From contig NZ_KB905548.1 in the NCBI RefSeq assembly GCF_000380965.1, positions 1 through 64,000 of the forward strand: 64,000 bases of DNA. The letters are read 5' to 3'. The number at the start of each line of letters is the position of its first letter. Position 1 is the stretch's first letter. This document shows positions 26,946 to 35,549 of the stretch, piece by piece. The translations under genes and the position numbers were made by a program. The DNA is from Paenibacillus ginsengihumi DSM 21568 (lineage in GTDB: Bacteria > Bacillota > Bacilli > Paenibacillales > NBRC-103111). The notes beneath the pieces were generated by a model that saw only the letters and a list, made by a program, of their open reading frames with translations, was not told the origin of the DNA and did not search any database.

Positions 26946-27944
26946 ATGGTGGATGTGCTTTCGCAAAACGAGATCGATGCCCTGCTGGCGGCGCTCTCGT
27001 CCGGCGAGATGGATGCGGAAGAACTGAAAAAGGAAGAATCGCAAAAAAAGGTCAGAGCTTACGATTTTAAAAGGGCGGTCCGTTTTTCGAAGGATCATAT
27101 TCGCAGCTTGACCCGAATTCACGAAAACTTCGCAAGATATTTGACCACTTACTTTTCCGCTCAATTGCGAACGTTCGTGCAGATTAACGTCGTGCAGGTG
27201 GAGCAGCTGCCTTATGACGAGTTTATTCGCTCCATCCCGAAGATGACGATTCTGAATATTTTCGAGGCGGAGCCACTCGAAGGCCGGATGGTGCTGGAGG
27301 TTCACCCCAATGTTGCCTTTGCGATGGTAGACCGTCTGCTTGGCGGAACCGGGACGTCGCCGGCCAAAATCAATGCGCTGACCGAGATTGAAACGAATGT
27401 GATGGAGCGCATCTTCAGTCGAACCTTCGAAAGTCTTCAGGAAGCCTGGAAAACGGTCGCCGATCTGAATCCGAGGCTGGAGGCGCTGGAGACGAACCCG
27501 CAGTTTATGCAGATCGTATCTCCGAACGAGACGATTGCGCTGATCTCGCTCAGCACCAAAATCGGCGATACGACCGGCATGATCAACCTGTGTATTCCTC
27601 ATGTCGTCATTGAACCGATCATGCCCAGGCTTTCCGTGCATCATTGGTTCGTCTCGCAGAAGAAGAGCCGGGCGCCCGAGGAAGTGGACGCTCTGAGGGC
27701 AAGGCTTCACAAGGCGAAGCTTCCCCTGATTGCCGAACTCGGACATTCGCAGATTACGGTACGCGAGTTTTTGCAATTGTCTGTAGGGGATGTCATCAGC
27801 TTGAACAAACCGGTGGAGCAGCCGCTGCATATCAAAATCGGGGAGAAGCTCAAATATTTGGGAAGCCCTGGCACGATTCGCGGAAAAGTGGCGGTTCAGA
27901 TCAATGAGATTGTCCAAGAAGGAGTTGAAGAAAATGACGAATAA
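26946..27944 (+). CDS. fliM: Flagellar motor switch protein FliM
   Basis: A 332-residue protein. ATG 26946 (MVDVLSQNEIDALL) is best spaced from AAGGAGG at 26931-26937; ATG 26943 and GTG 26937 are also in frame. The N-terminal LSQNEIDALLAAL binds phosphorylated CheY. The middle domain includes DFKRAVRFSKDHIRSLTRIH and the GGTG-type motif MVDRLLGGTGTSPAKINALT. The C-terminal domain is of the SpoA type. It forms the switch complex with FliG and FliY. Its end overlaps fliY by 11 bp. Confidence 0.98.
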   Translation: MVDVLSQNEIDALLAALSSGEMDAEELKKEESQKKVRAYDFKRAVRFSKDHIRSLTRIHENFARYLTTYFSAQLRTFVQINVVQVEQLPYDEFIRSIPKMTILNIFEAEPLEGRMVLEVHPNVAFAMVDRLLGGTGTSPAKINALTEIETNVMERIFSRTFESLQEAWKTVADLNPRLEALETNPQFMQIVSPNETIALISLSTKIGDTTGMINLCIPHVVIEPIMPRLSVHHWFVSQKKSRAPEEVDALRARLHKAKLPLIAELGHSQITVREFLQLSVGDVISLNKPVEQPLHIKIGEKLKYLGSPGTIRGKVAVQINEIVQEGVEENDE

Positions 27945-29202
27945 CAAAGATTATTTGTCTCAGGAAGAAATCGACGCTTTGTTGAGACAATCGTCAGAGG
28001 GCGGCCTGGTGGAGTCCTCCAGCGATGCCCCCGTAATTGAGAATTACTTGTCCTCGCTGGAGCAGGATGCGCTTGGCGAGATCGGCAATATCACCTTCGG
28101 CAGCGCCGCCACGGCCCTCTCCACGCTGCTCGGCAAGAAGGTCGACATCACGACGCCGAAAGTGTCGATTGTCATGAGAGATCAGCTCGCGGACGAGTTT
28201 CCGAAGCCTCATGTGGCGGTGCACGTGAACTATGTCGAAGGCTTCCATGGCATCAATCTGTTGGTGATCAAGACGCGCGATGCCCAGGTGATCGCCGATT
28301 TGATGATGGGGGGCGGCGGCATCATTACAGAGGAGGAGCTCACGGACATTCATATCAGCGCCGTGCAGGAAGCGATGAACCAGATGATGGGTTCGTCCGC
28401 AACCTCGATGTCGACGATATTCAACCGCTTTGTCAACATATCGCCGCCCGGTATCGATATATTGAACCTGGCAACCGATGAGGGAGCTTCGTCGATCCCG
28501 CCCGAAGATGTATTCATCAAAGTCTCTTTTCGCTTGACGATTGGGGATTTGATCGATTCGACGATTATGCAGCTCTTGCCGGTCGCGTTTGCGAAAGAGA
28601 TGGTGTCCACTTTGATGGGAGGCGGCGAAAGCGCCGAACAGCCGGCAGAGGCTCCAGCGCCTTCCATGCCGCAGGTCGCACCGCCTGCTCCGCAAGCTTC
28701 GGCGCCGGCAGCGGAGCAAAGTCCGCCCGCTCCCCATCCGGTCCAGCCGCCGGGCGGAGCGCAGCCGTATGCCGAGCAGCCGCAGCAGCAAATACCGTAT
28801 CAGCCGCCGGTACAGCAGCCCTATGCTCAGCCGGCTCCGCATCAGCCAGCTGCTTACGGCGCGGCCGCCGGGCGGAACGTGAACGTGCAGCCGGCCCAGT
28901 TCGGCAGCTTCGACGCGCCGCATCTGACTCCTGTCGAGGATACGAACCTGAATCTGCTGCTCGATATTCCGCTGAAGGTGACCGTCGAGCTGGGAAGAAC
29001 GCACAAAATGGTAGGGGAGATTCTGGAGCTGTCGCAGGGCTCGATCATTGAGCTCGACAAGCTGGCCGGCGAGCCTGTCGACATTCTTGTCAACAACAAG
29101 CTGATTGCCAAAGGAGAGGTTGTCGTCATCGACGAGAATTTCGGGGTTCGCGTCACTGACATCGTCAATCAGTGGGACCGAATCCAGAAGCTGCAATATT
29201 GA
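27934..29202 (+). CDS. fliY: Flagellar motor switch phosphatase FliY (FliN fused to a CheC-like domain)
   Basis: A 422-residue protein; ATG 27934 is chosen behind AAGGAG. The N-terminal LSQEEIDALLRQ is a CheY-P-binding peptide as in FliM. The middle CheC-like domain has two phosphatase helices with the E-x2-N pattern: ALGEIGNITFGSAATAL near residue 42 and AVQEAMNQMMGSSATS near 145. Residues 235-325 are a Pro/Gln/Ala-rich linker. The C-terminal FliN/SpoA domain has DIPLKVTVELGRTHKMVGEI. It removes phosphate from CheY at the switch. Confidence 0.98.
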   Translation: MTNNKDYLSQEEIDALLRQSSEGGLVESSSDAPVIENYLSSLEQDALGEIGNITFGSAATALSTLLGKKVDITTPKVSIVMRDQLADEFPKPHVAVHVNYVEGFHGINLLVIKTRDAQVIADLMMGGGGIITEEELTDIHISAVQEAMNQMMGSSATSMSTIFNRFVNISPPGIDILNLATDEGASSIPPEDVFIKVSFRLTIGDLIDSTIMQLLPVAFAKEMVSTLMGGGESAEQPAEAPAPSMPQVAPPAPQASAPAAEQSPPAPHPVQPPGGAQPYAEQPQQQIPYQPPVQQPYAQPAPHQPAAYGAAAGRNVNVQPAQFGSFDAPHLTPVEDTNLNLLLDIPLKVTVELGRTHKMVGEILELSQGSIIELDKLAGEPVDILVNNKLIAKGEVVVIDENFGVRVTDIVNQWDRIQKLQY

Positions 29203-29261
29203 TCGCTCTCAGAGCGTACACGAGTAACAATATGACAAGGCCCAGGAGGAATGAATAAACT

Positions 29262-29624
29262 ATGGCAAACCGCATTTTGATTGTTGACGACGCAGCATTT
29301 ATGAGAATGATGATCCGCGATATTTTGACGAAAAACGGTTATGAGGTTGTCGGAGAAGCTAACGACGGCGCGCAGGCGATCGAGAAGTACAAGGAGCTTC
29401 GTCCGGATCTGGTGACGATGGACATTACGATGCCGGAGATGGACGGGATTCAGGCGCTCAAGGAAATCAAGAAGATCGACCCGAACGCCAAGGTCATCAT
29501 GTGTTCTGCGATGGGGCAGCAGGCGATGGTTATCGATGCGATCCAGGCCGGGGCGAAAGACTTTATCGTCAAGCCGTTCCAGGCTGACCGCGTCATCGAA
29601 GCGATCAAGAAAACGATGGGCTGA
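29262..29624 (+). CDS. cheY: Chemotaxis response regulator CheY
   Basis: A 120-residue single receiver domain. The acidic pair is at residues 9-10 (IVDDAAFMRMM), the phosphorylated Asp54 is in VTMDITMPEMDG, and Lys104 is in FIVKPFQ. CheA phosphorylates it; in Bacillus-type systems CheY-P promotes smooth swimming by binding FliM. It sits between the switch genes and the export-gate genes. Confidence 0.98.
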   Translation: MANRILIVDDAAFMRMMIRDILTKNGYEVVGEANDGAQAIEKYKELRPDLVTMDITMPEMDGIQALKEIKKIDPNAKVIMCSAMGQQAMVIDAIQAGAKDFIVKPFQADRVIEAIKKTMG

Positions 29625-29680
29625 CGCCTTCGGCCCGCCTGCTAAAGCGTTAGGGGCGACCCCGAGCGAAAGGAATGTAT

Positions 29681-30331
29681 GTGTTGAACAAATTCAGCGC
29701 TAAACTGTGTGCTGCCGTATTCGCAGGCATCGTACAAACAGCGGCGATGCCCGCTGCTGTTTGTATCGGAGCCGCCGGAGACGAGGCCGCGTCCGGGGGG
29801 GCGGGGGCGCAGCCCCCGGCCGCCGAACTCCCGTTTCCGGGCACGAGCTCCGCAGATACGATCTGGATGCTGCTTAAAGTGATCTTTTTTCTCATATTCA
29901 TTATCGGCTTGTTCTTCATCATAATGAAGATCATTTCGCGAAATAATCGCTATTTGCTCGGCCGAACGATTCGTTCGCTCGGCGGCGTGCCGCTCGGAAC
30001 GAACAAATCGATTCAGGTTGTGGAGATCGGCGGCACGCTGTATATTGTCGGCGTCGGGGAGAACATTCAGCTGATCGACAAGATCGACGATGCGGACAAG
30101 GCTTCCCAGCTTGCCGTCATGCTGACGGCATCGCCTGCCGCTCCTTCCGGGCTCGGCGAATGGCTAAGCAAGCTGCGGAAGAAGCCGACAGACGGGGAAG
30201 AGATCGAGCTGCCGCCATCCTTTCAGCAGGTGTTCCACAGCAAGCTGCAGCAGGTCACAGGCCGCAAACAAAGGGTGGAAGAGCTGTTGAACGACGAACA
30301 ACTTACAGATCGGTTGAATGATAAGCCATGA
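29681..30331 (+). CDS. fliO: Flagellar biosynthetic protein FliO (FliZ)
   Basis: A 216-residue protein. An N-terminal hydrophobic stretch may be a signal or first membrane helix, followed by a Gly/Ala/Pro-rich linker and a clear membrane helix (MLLKVIFFLIFIIGLFFIIM). The cytoplasmic domain carries the FliO motif TIRSLGGVPLGTNKSIQVVE and YIVGVGENIQLIDKI. The start is uncertain: ATG 29675 touches AAAGGA, so GTG 29681 or TTG 29684 fit better. FliO helps assemble the FliP ring. The stop overlaps fliP. Confidence 0.9.
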   Translation: MLNKFSAKLCAAVFAGIVQTAAMPAAVCIGAAGDEAASGGAGAQPPAAELPFPGTSSADTIWMLLKVIFFLIFIIGLFFIIMKIISRNNRYLLGRTIRSLGGVPLGTNKSIQVVEIGGTLYIVGVGENIQLIDKIDDADKASQLAVMLTASPAAPSGLGEWLSKLRKKPTDGEEIELPPSFQQVFHSKLQQVTGRKQRVEELLNDEQLTDRLNDKP

Positions 30332-31086
30332 ACGAAAAGCAACGCATTTGGATCAGCTTGGCCATCCTCATCCTGCTCTGCGCCTCGGGCGGAACCGCTT
30401 ATGCAGCCGACCCGATTCCGGGAGTGAATATCGACATCGGGACAGCGGAGGGCGGAGGCGGCGCTACGACCGTATCGATCATCCTGCTGCTGACGATTCT
30501 AAGCTTGTCGCCCGCCATTCTCGTGCTGATGACCAGCTTTACGCGCATCGTCATCGTGCTCGGGTTCGTCAGAACCTCGCTCGGCACGCAGCAGATGCCG
30601 CCGAACCAGGTGCTGATCGGCCTCGCCTTGTTTTTGACTTTTTTCATCATGGCGCCAACGCTGGGAGACATTAACCAGAACGCGCTGCAGCCTTATTTGC
30701 GGGAAGAGATCAGCCAGACCGACGCGCTGGAGAGAGCGTCGGCATCGATCAAGCAATTTATGTTCCACCATACGCGGGAGAAGGATTTGCAGCTGTTTTT
30801 GGAATATACGCAGGCTGCTCCGCCGAGCGGGGTGACGGATATTCCGCTGACGGCGCTCGTGCCCGCCTTTGCCATCAGCGAGCTGAAGACGGCATTTCAG
30901 ATGGGATTCATGATCTTTATTCCTTTTCTTGTCATCGACATGATCGTCGCCAGCACCTTGATGGCGATGGGGATGATGATGCTTCCGCCGGTGATGATTT
31001 CGCTGCCCTTCAAAATATTGCTGTTTATTCTGGTGGACGGTTGGTATTTGGTCGTTCGATCGCTGCTGCTAAGCTATAACGCTTAG
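30328..31086 (+). CDS. fliP: Flagellar export-gate protein FliP
   Basis: A 252-residue protein. A cleavable signal peptide (LAILILLCASGGTAYA) is followed by four membrane helices. Conserved segments are LTILSLSPAILVLMTSFTRI, VIVLGFVRTSLGTQQMPPNQ, LVPAFAISELKTAFQMGF and MMMLPPVMISLPFKILLFIL. Five FliP, four FliQ and one FliR form the export channel in known systems. The start overlaps the fliO stop by 4 bp. Confidence 0.98.
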   Translation: MNEKQRIWISLAILILLCASGGTAYAADPIPGVNIDIGTAEGGGGATTVSIILLLTILSLSPAILVLMTSFTRIVIVLGFVRTSLGTQQMPPNQVLIGLALFLTFFIMAPTLGDINQNALQPYLREEISQTDALERASASIKQFMFHHTREKDLQLFLEYTQAAPPSGVTDIPLTALVPAFAISELKTAFQMGFMIFIPFLVIDMIVASTLMAMGMMMLPPVMISLPFKILLFILVDGWYLVVRSLLLSYNA

Positions 31087-31118
31087 CCTACCTTGAGGCC
31101 CGTCGGGAGGTAATGAAC

Positions 31119-31388
31119 TTGAGCTCCGAATTCATCATCAGATTGGCCGGGGAAGCGGTCTACACGACGCTCAAAGCAAGCGCGCCGATGATGGTGCTGG
31201 CTCTGGCCGTCGGCTTGCTCGTCAGTATTTTTCAGGCGACGACGCAAATTCAGGAGCAGACGCTTGCCTTCGTTCCGAAAATTATCGTCGTGCTGCTGGC
31301 AGTATTGATTTTCGGCCCATGGATTTTGAATACGCTGGTCGATTTTACTTATAATCTGCTCGGCAATTTGTACAATTACATCGGATAG
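31119..31388 (+). CDS. fliQ: Flagellar export-gate protein FliQ
   Basis: An 89-residue protein. The TTG at 31119 is chosen over the ATG at 31113, because GGGAGG ends at 31110 and because it gives MSSEFIIRLAGEAVY, the same length and beginning as Bacillus subtilis FliQ. Two membrane helices flank FQATTQIQEQTLAFVPKI, the family motif. Its TAG stop lies inside the first bases of the intergenic element that follows (GATAGACGCC). Confidence 0.97.
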   Translation: MSSEFIIRLAGEAVYTTLKASAPMMVLALAVGLLVSIFQATTQIQEQTLAFVPKIIVVLLAVLIFGPWILNTLVDFTYNLLGNLYNYIG

Positions 31389-31548
31389 ACGCCGTCAGCG
31401 GCGTCACCTGCGGTACTGCAAAATGGAGCGTGCAGATTGCCGCCAAATTTTCGAGATAGACGCCTATGACGAGCGATTCCTGTCGTCATCGGCCGGTCAC
31501 CTTCGGTGTTGAAATTTTGTCGGCGTATACCGCCAAATTTTCAAGATA
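31385..31548 (+). repeat. Two-hairpin intergenic element, copies B1 (partial) and B2, between fliQ and fliR
   Basis: B1 (31385-31458) keeps the start, GTCACCTGCGGTACTG and GCCGCCAAATTTTCGAGATAG but lacks most of the first hairpin. B2 (31455-31548) is complete: ATGACGA at 31465-31471 pairs with TCGTCAT at 31483-31489, and GAAATTTTG with CAAATTTTC in the second hairpin. B2 is identical to copy C2 over its last 48 or so bases. Its last bases, AAGATAGG, fall in the fliR ribosome-site region. Its presence inside the operon argues against a full transcription stop. Confidence 0.85.
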
Positions 31549-31560
31549 GGTAGTGCGGAC

Positions 31561-32340
31561 ATGGAGTGGCTTACGCAGCATTTACCCGGACTTATGCTCT
31601 ATTTTTGCCGGATCACATCGTTCTTGGTCGTTTCGCCGGTGTTTTCCGCGCATAACGTGCCGGCGCCGTTCAAGATCGGCCTGGCTTGCTTTACCGCCTT
31701 CATTGCGTATTTCGCTTATGGCGCGGCGACGCCGGTAACGATCGACGAGCAGTATTTTCCTTATGTGATTCGAGAAGTGCTTGTCGGCATTGCGCTCGGG
31801 TTCGTAGCCTACCTGTTCTTTACTGTGGTGCAAATCGCCGGAGCGTTCATCGACATCCAGCTCGGATTCGGCATCGCCAATGTGATCGATCCTTTGACGG
31901 GCGCGCAAAGCCCGGTGCTGGGCAATTTCAAATATGTGATCGCATTGCTGCTGTTTTTTGCGTTTAACGGGCATCACATGCTGCTTCGAGGCATTATCGA
32001 CAGCTATGAGTGGATTCCGCTGACGAACGAGCTGTTCGCCCTCATGTATGGAGGGCAGCTGTCCGAATTTTTCATCAAGTCGTTCGGCGAAGTGTTCGCG
32101 CTCGCCTTTCAGATGGCCGCCCCGATCGTGATCTCGCTGTTTTTGACCGATCTGGGCTTGGGGCTCTTGGCCAGGGTCGCGCCGCAGTTCAATATTTTCG
32201 TCATTGGGCTGCCTTTGAAAATATTGCTCGGCTTTGCCGTCCTGCTGTTCATCTTTCCCGGATTCGAGTCGCTGTTCAGAAACCTGTTCAACGAGATGTT
32301 TGAGACGATGGAACAATTTTTCGGCCTTTTTGCCAATTGA
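31561..32340 (+). CDS. fliR: Flagellar export-gate protein FliR
   Basis: A 259-residue protein with about six membrane helices. Conserved segments are FCRITSFLVVSPVFSAHNVP near the start, DIQLGFGIANVIDPLTGAQS near residue 100, and LTDLGLGLLARVAPQFNIFV near 197. It caps the FliPQR channel. The ribosome site is weak and partly made of the repeat that ends 12 bases upstream. flhB overlaps or abuts its stop. Confidence 0.97.
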   Translation: MEWLTQHLPGLMLYFCRITSFLVVSPVFSAHNVPAPFKIGLACFTAFIAYFAYGAATPVTIDEQYFPYVIREVLVGIALGFVAYLFFTVVQIAGAFIDIQLGFGIANVIDPLTGAQSPVLGNFKYVIALLLFFAFNGHHMLLRGIIDSYEWIPLTNELFALMYGGQLSEFFIKSFGEVFALAFQMAAPIVISLFLTDLGLGLLARVAPQFNIFVIGLPLKILLGFAVLLFIFPGFESLFRNLFNEMFETMEQFFGLFAN

Positions 32341-32354
32341 TCGGGAGTGGCGTT

Positions 32355-33437
32355 ATGCGCTTGCGGCTTGATTTGCAGCTGTTCGCACAAGAGAAAACGG
32401 AACGCGCCACGCCGAAAAAACGGCAGGAGACAAGGAAAAAGGGCCAGGTCGCCAAAAGCATGGATTTGCCCGCGGCTTGTATCCTGCTGTTCTCCTTCTT
32501 GTCGCTGTCGATGTTCGGCGGATTCATGGGCGATCAGTTGATGTCCGTGCTGCGGCTCGTTTTTTACGACTATTTGACCGCCGATGTCACAAGCGGTAAC
32601 ATCAATGTTCTGTTTCAGGAACTTGCATTTAAAATATTGCTGATCGTCGGTCCGATTTTTTTGGTCGCCTTGATCGTGGCCATTCTGGGCAACTATTTGC
32701 AGATCGGCTTTCTGCTGACCAGCGAACCGCTGATGATGAAGTGGAATAAGCTGAATCCGATCGAAGGGGCCAAGCGTATTTTTTCCCTGCGGGCTGTCGT
32801 CGATTTTCTGAAATCCGTGCTGAAAATGCTCATTATCGGTTATGTGGTGTATACGACCCTGTGGGGCGCAAAAGAGCACATCATGCAGCTGTCCGGGCTT
32901 CCGCTCGAAGAGACGCTAAGCTTTACCGCGTCCTTGACGCTGAACCTGGGCATCAAGATCGGCATCGTGCTGATCGTGCTGGCCGCTTTCGATTACATGT
33001 ATCAGAAATACGAATACGAGAAAAGCATCCGGATGTCCAAGCAGGATATCAAGGATGAATACAAAAAAACGGAGGGCGACCCGCTGATTAAAAGCAAAAT
33101 CCGCGAGCGGCAGCGAAGGATGGCCTTGCAGCGGATGATGCAGGAGGTGCCCAAGGCGGACGTGGTCATTACGAACCCGACGCACTTTGCGGTCGCTTTG
33201 AAATACGATGCCGGCAAGATGGAGGCGCCGACGGTCGTCGCCAAGGGAGCGGATTACGTCGCTTTCAAAATCAAGGAAAAAGCCAAGGAGCACGGCATCC
33301 TTACAATGGAAAACAAACCGTTGGCACGGGCGCTGTACGCGCAGGTGGACATCGGGGAGACGATACCTGCGGACATGTTCCAGGCCGTCGCCGAGGTATT
33401 GGCATATGTGTACAAGGTGAAAGGAAAAGCGAATTAG
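32355..33437 (+). CDS. flhB: Flagellar export switch protein FlhB
   Basis: A 360-residue protein. ATG 32355 behind GGGAG gives MRLRLDLQLFAQEKTERATP, the standard beginning; the in-frame TTG at 32337 does not. Four membrane helices lie between residues 30 and 210. The cytoplasmic domain has the self-cleaving NPTH at residues 274-277, then FAVALKYDAG. Cleavage between Asn and Pro is needed for the hook-to-filament switch governed by FliK. YlqH at 792-1124 is a paralogue of the part after the cut. Confidence 0.98.
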   Translation: MRLRLDLQLFAQEKTERATPKKRQETRKKGQVAKSMDLPAACILLFSFLSLSMFGGFMGDQLMSVLRLVFYDYLTADVTSGNINVLFQELAFKILLIVGPIFLVALIVAILGNYLQIGFLLTSEPLMMKWNKLNPIEGAKRIFSLRAVVDFLKSVLKMLIIGYVVYTTLWGAKEHIMQLSGLPLEETLSFTASLTLNLGIKIGIVLIVLAAFDYMYQKYEYEKSIRMSKQDIKDEYKKTEGDPLIKSKIRERQRRMALQRMMQEVPKADVVITNPTHFAVALKYDAGKMEAPTVVAKGADYVAFKIKEKAKEHGILTMENKPLARALYAQVDIGETIPADMFQAVAEVLAYVYKVKGKAN

Positions 33438-33515
33438 ATGCGAATGGCGCGTGTGAACGCCGCTGAATTTGCAGGAACGTATTATCCGCGATGAAGGAAG
33501 GAGAGGCACCCGCCA

Positions 33516-35549
33516 ATGAGATCCAAAGACTTGGTCGTATTGATCGGCGTCATCGGTATTGTCTTGATGATGGTCTTGCCTATGCCGATATGGCTTTTGG
33601 ATGTCCTGCTGATTGTCAACATTTCATTGGCGCTCCTGATCATTCTGGTCAGCATGAATACGCAGAATGCCCTGGAATTTTCCATTTTCCCGTCTCTGCT
33701 GCTGATCACGACGCTGTTTCGGCTGGCGCTGAACGTATCGACGACCAGGAACATTTTGACGCATGCCGATGCGGGAGAAGTCGTCCGGACGTTCGGCGAG
33801 TTTGTGGCCGGCGGCAATATCGTCGTAGGCTTCGTCGTCTTCCTCATTCTGGTGCTCGTGCAGTTCATCGTCATCACGAAAGGCTCCGAGCGCGTGGCTG
33901 AGGTTGCGGCGCGCTTCACGTTGGATGCGATGCCGGGCAAGCAGATGAGCATCGATGCCGACCTGAACGCCGGGCTGATCAACGAGCACCAGGCCAAGGA
34001 GCGGCGCGAAATGATCGCCCGCGAGGCCGATTTCTATGGCGCGATGGACGGCGCCAGCAAATTCGTCAAAGGCGACGCGATCGCCGGAATCATCATGCTG
34101 ATCATCAACATCGTCGGCGGGTTGATCATCGGCATGGCCATGAAAGGGAAGTCGATCGGCGAAGCGGCCGAGGTGTATTCGATATTGACGATCGGCGACG
34201 GGCTGGTCAGCCAAATTCCGGCCCTGCTGATCTCGACAGCCGCCGGCATCATCGTGACGCGGGCCGCTTCCGACGGCAACCTGGCGCATGATCTGACCGG
34301 CCAGCTGCTCAACTACCCGAAGCTGCTCTATATCGTCGCAGGTACAATTACCGCCATCGGCATTTTTACGCCGATCCATCTTACGACGACGCTTCCGCTG
34401 GCCGCTCTGCTTGCCTTTGCGGCCTACCGGATGCAGCAGATCCACAACCGCAAGCAGGAAGCTGAAGTGCAAATGGAGGAGGAACAGCAGATCGAAGAAG
34501 TGCGAAGCCCGGAGAGTGTCATCAGCCTGCTGCAGGTCGATCCGATCGAATTCGAATTCGGCTACGGACTTATCCCGCTTGCGGACACCCAGCAGGGAGG
34601 CGATCTGCTGGATCGGATCATTCTGATCCGTCGGCAGTGCGCGCTGGAACTCGGCATCGTCGTTCCCGTCATCCGCATTCGCGACAATATTCAATTGAAG
34701 CCGAACGAATATGTCATCAAGATCAAAGGAAATACGGTAGCCCGCGGGGAACTTCTGCTCAATCATTATCTTGCGATGAGCCCCGGCTTCGACGACGAGG
34801 CGGTGACAGGCATCGATACGACAGAGCCGGCCTTCGGACTGCCGGCGCTGTGGATCGACGAGGCGACCAAGGAACGGGCCGAGCTGTCCGGCTATACGGT
34901 CGTCGATCCGCCGTCCGTCGTGGCGACGCATTTGACCGAGGTGATCAAGAAGCACGCCCACGAGCTGCTCGGACGCCAGGAGACGAAGGCTTTGATCGAC
35001 AACGTCAGAGAAAGCTACCCGGCGTTGGTGGACGAGCTGATTCCGAACGTGCTGTCGATCGGCGATGTGCAGAAGGTGCTGGTCAAGCTGCTGCGCGAGA
35101 AAATTTCGGTGCGCGATATGGTGACGATTTTGGAGACGCTGGCGGACTACGGGACGTACTCCAAGGACACGGATATATTGACGGAATATGTCCGGCAAGC
35201 TCTCTCGCGGCAAATTACCCAGCAGTTCGTCCCCGGCAGCGAGCCGCTGCGCGTCATTACGGTCGGGCCGCAGCTTGAGAAGAAGATCGCCGAATCGATT
35301 CAGCAGTCGGATCAAGGCTCGTACGTATCGCTTGATCCTTCGTCCACCCAGATGATCTTTCAACGGCTGACCGAGCAGGCGAGCAAGCTGATCCAATCCG
35401 GGCAGCAGCCGGTCGTGCTGACGTCGCCTACCATCCGCATGTATTTGCGCCAGCTGCTGGAGCGGACGATGCAGGAGATTCCAGTTCTGTCGTACAGCGA
35501 ACTGGAGCCGAATGTTGAAATTCAGAGCGTGGGAGTTGTCAATATATGA
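33516..35549 (+). CDS. flhA: Flagellar export-gate protein FlhA
   Basis: A 677-residue protein with eight N-terminal membrane helices (residues 5-310). The family signature is NVSTTRNIL, then GFVVFLILVLVQFIVITKGS and ERVAEVAARFTLDAMPGKQM. The cytoplasmic ring domain (residues 340-677) docks export chaperones and cargo. The start has AAGGAAGGAGAGG rather far upstream. It overlaps flhF by 4 bp. Confidence 0.98.
   Translation: MRSKDLVVLIGVIGIVLMMVLPMPIWLLDVLLIVNISLALLIILVSMNTQNALEFSIFPSLLLITTLFRLALNVSTTRNILTHADAGEVVRTFGEFVAGGNIVVGFVVFLILVLVQFIVITKGSERVAEVAARFTLDAMPGKQMSIDADLNAGLINEHQAKERREMIAREADFYGAMDGASKFVKGDAIAGIIMLIINIVGGLIIGMAMKGKSIGEAAEVYSILTIGDGLVSQIPALLISTAAGIIVTRAASDGNLAHDLTGQLLNYPKLLYIVAGTITAIGIFTPIHLTTTLPLAALLAFAAYRMQQIHNRKQEAEVQMEEEQQIEEVRSPESVISLLQVDPIEFEFGYGLIPLADTQQGGDLLDRIILIRRQCALELGIVVPVIRIRDNIQLKPNEYVIKIKGNTVARGELLLNHYLAMSPGFDDEAVTGIDTTEPAFGLPALWIDEATKERAELSGYTVVDPPSVVATHLTEVIKKHAHELLGRQETKALIDNVRESYPALVDELIPNVLSIGDVQKVLVKLLREKISVRDMVTILETLADYGTYSKDTDILTEYVRQALSRQITQQFVPGSEPLRVITVGPQLEKKIAESIQQSDQGSYVSLDPSSTQMIFQRLTEQASKLIQSGQQPVVLTSPTIRMYLRQLLERTMQEIPVLSYSELEPNVEIQSVGVVNI

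Noticed and set aside
31385-31548. Ordinary intrinsic terminator between fliQ and fliR
   Set aside because: The hairpins are not followed by T-runs and the same element recurs at unrelated places within operons.
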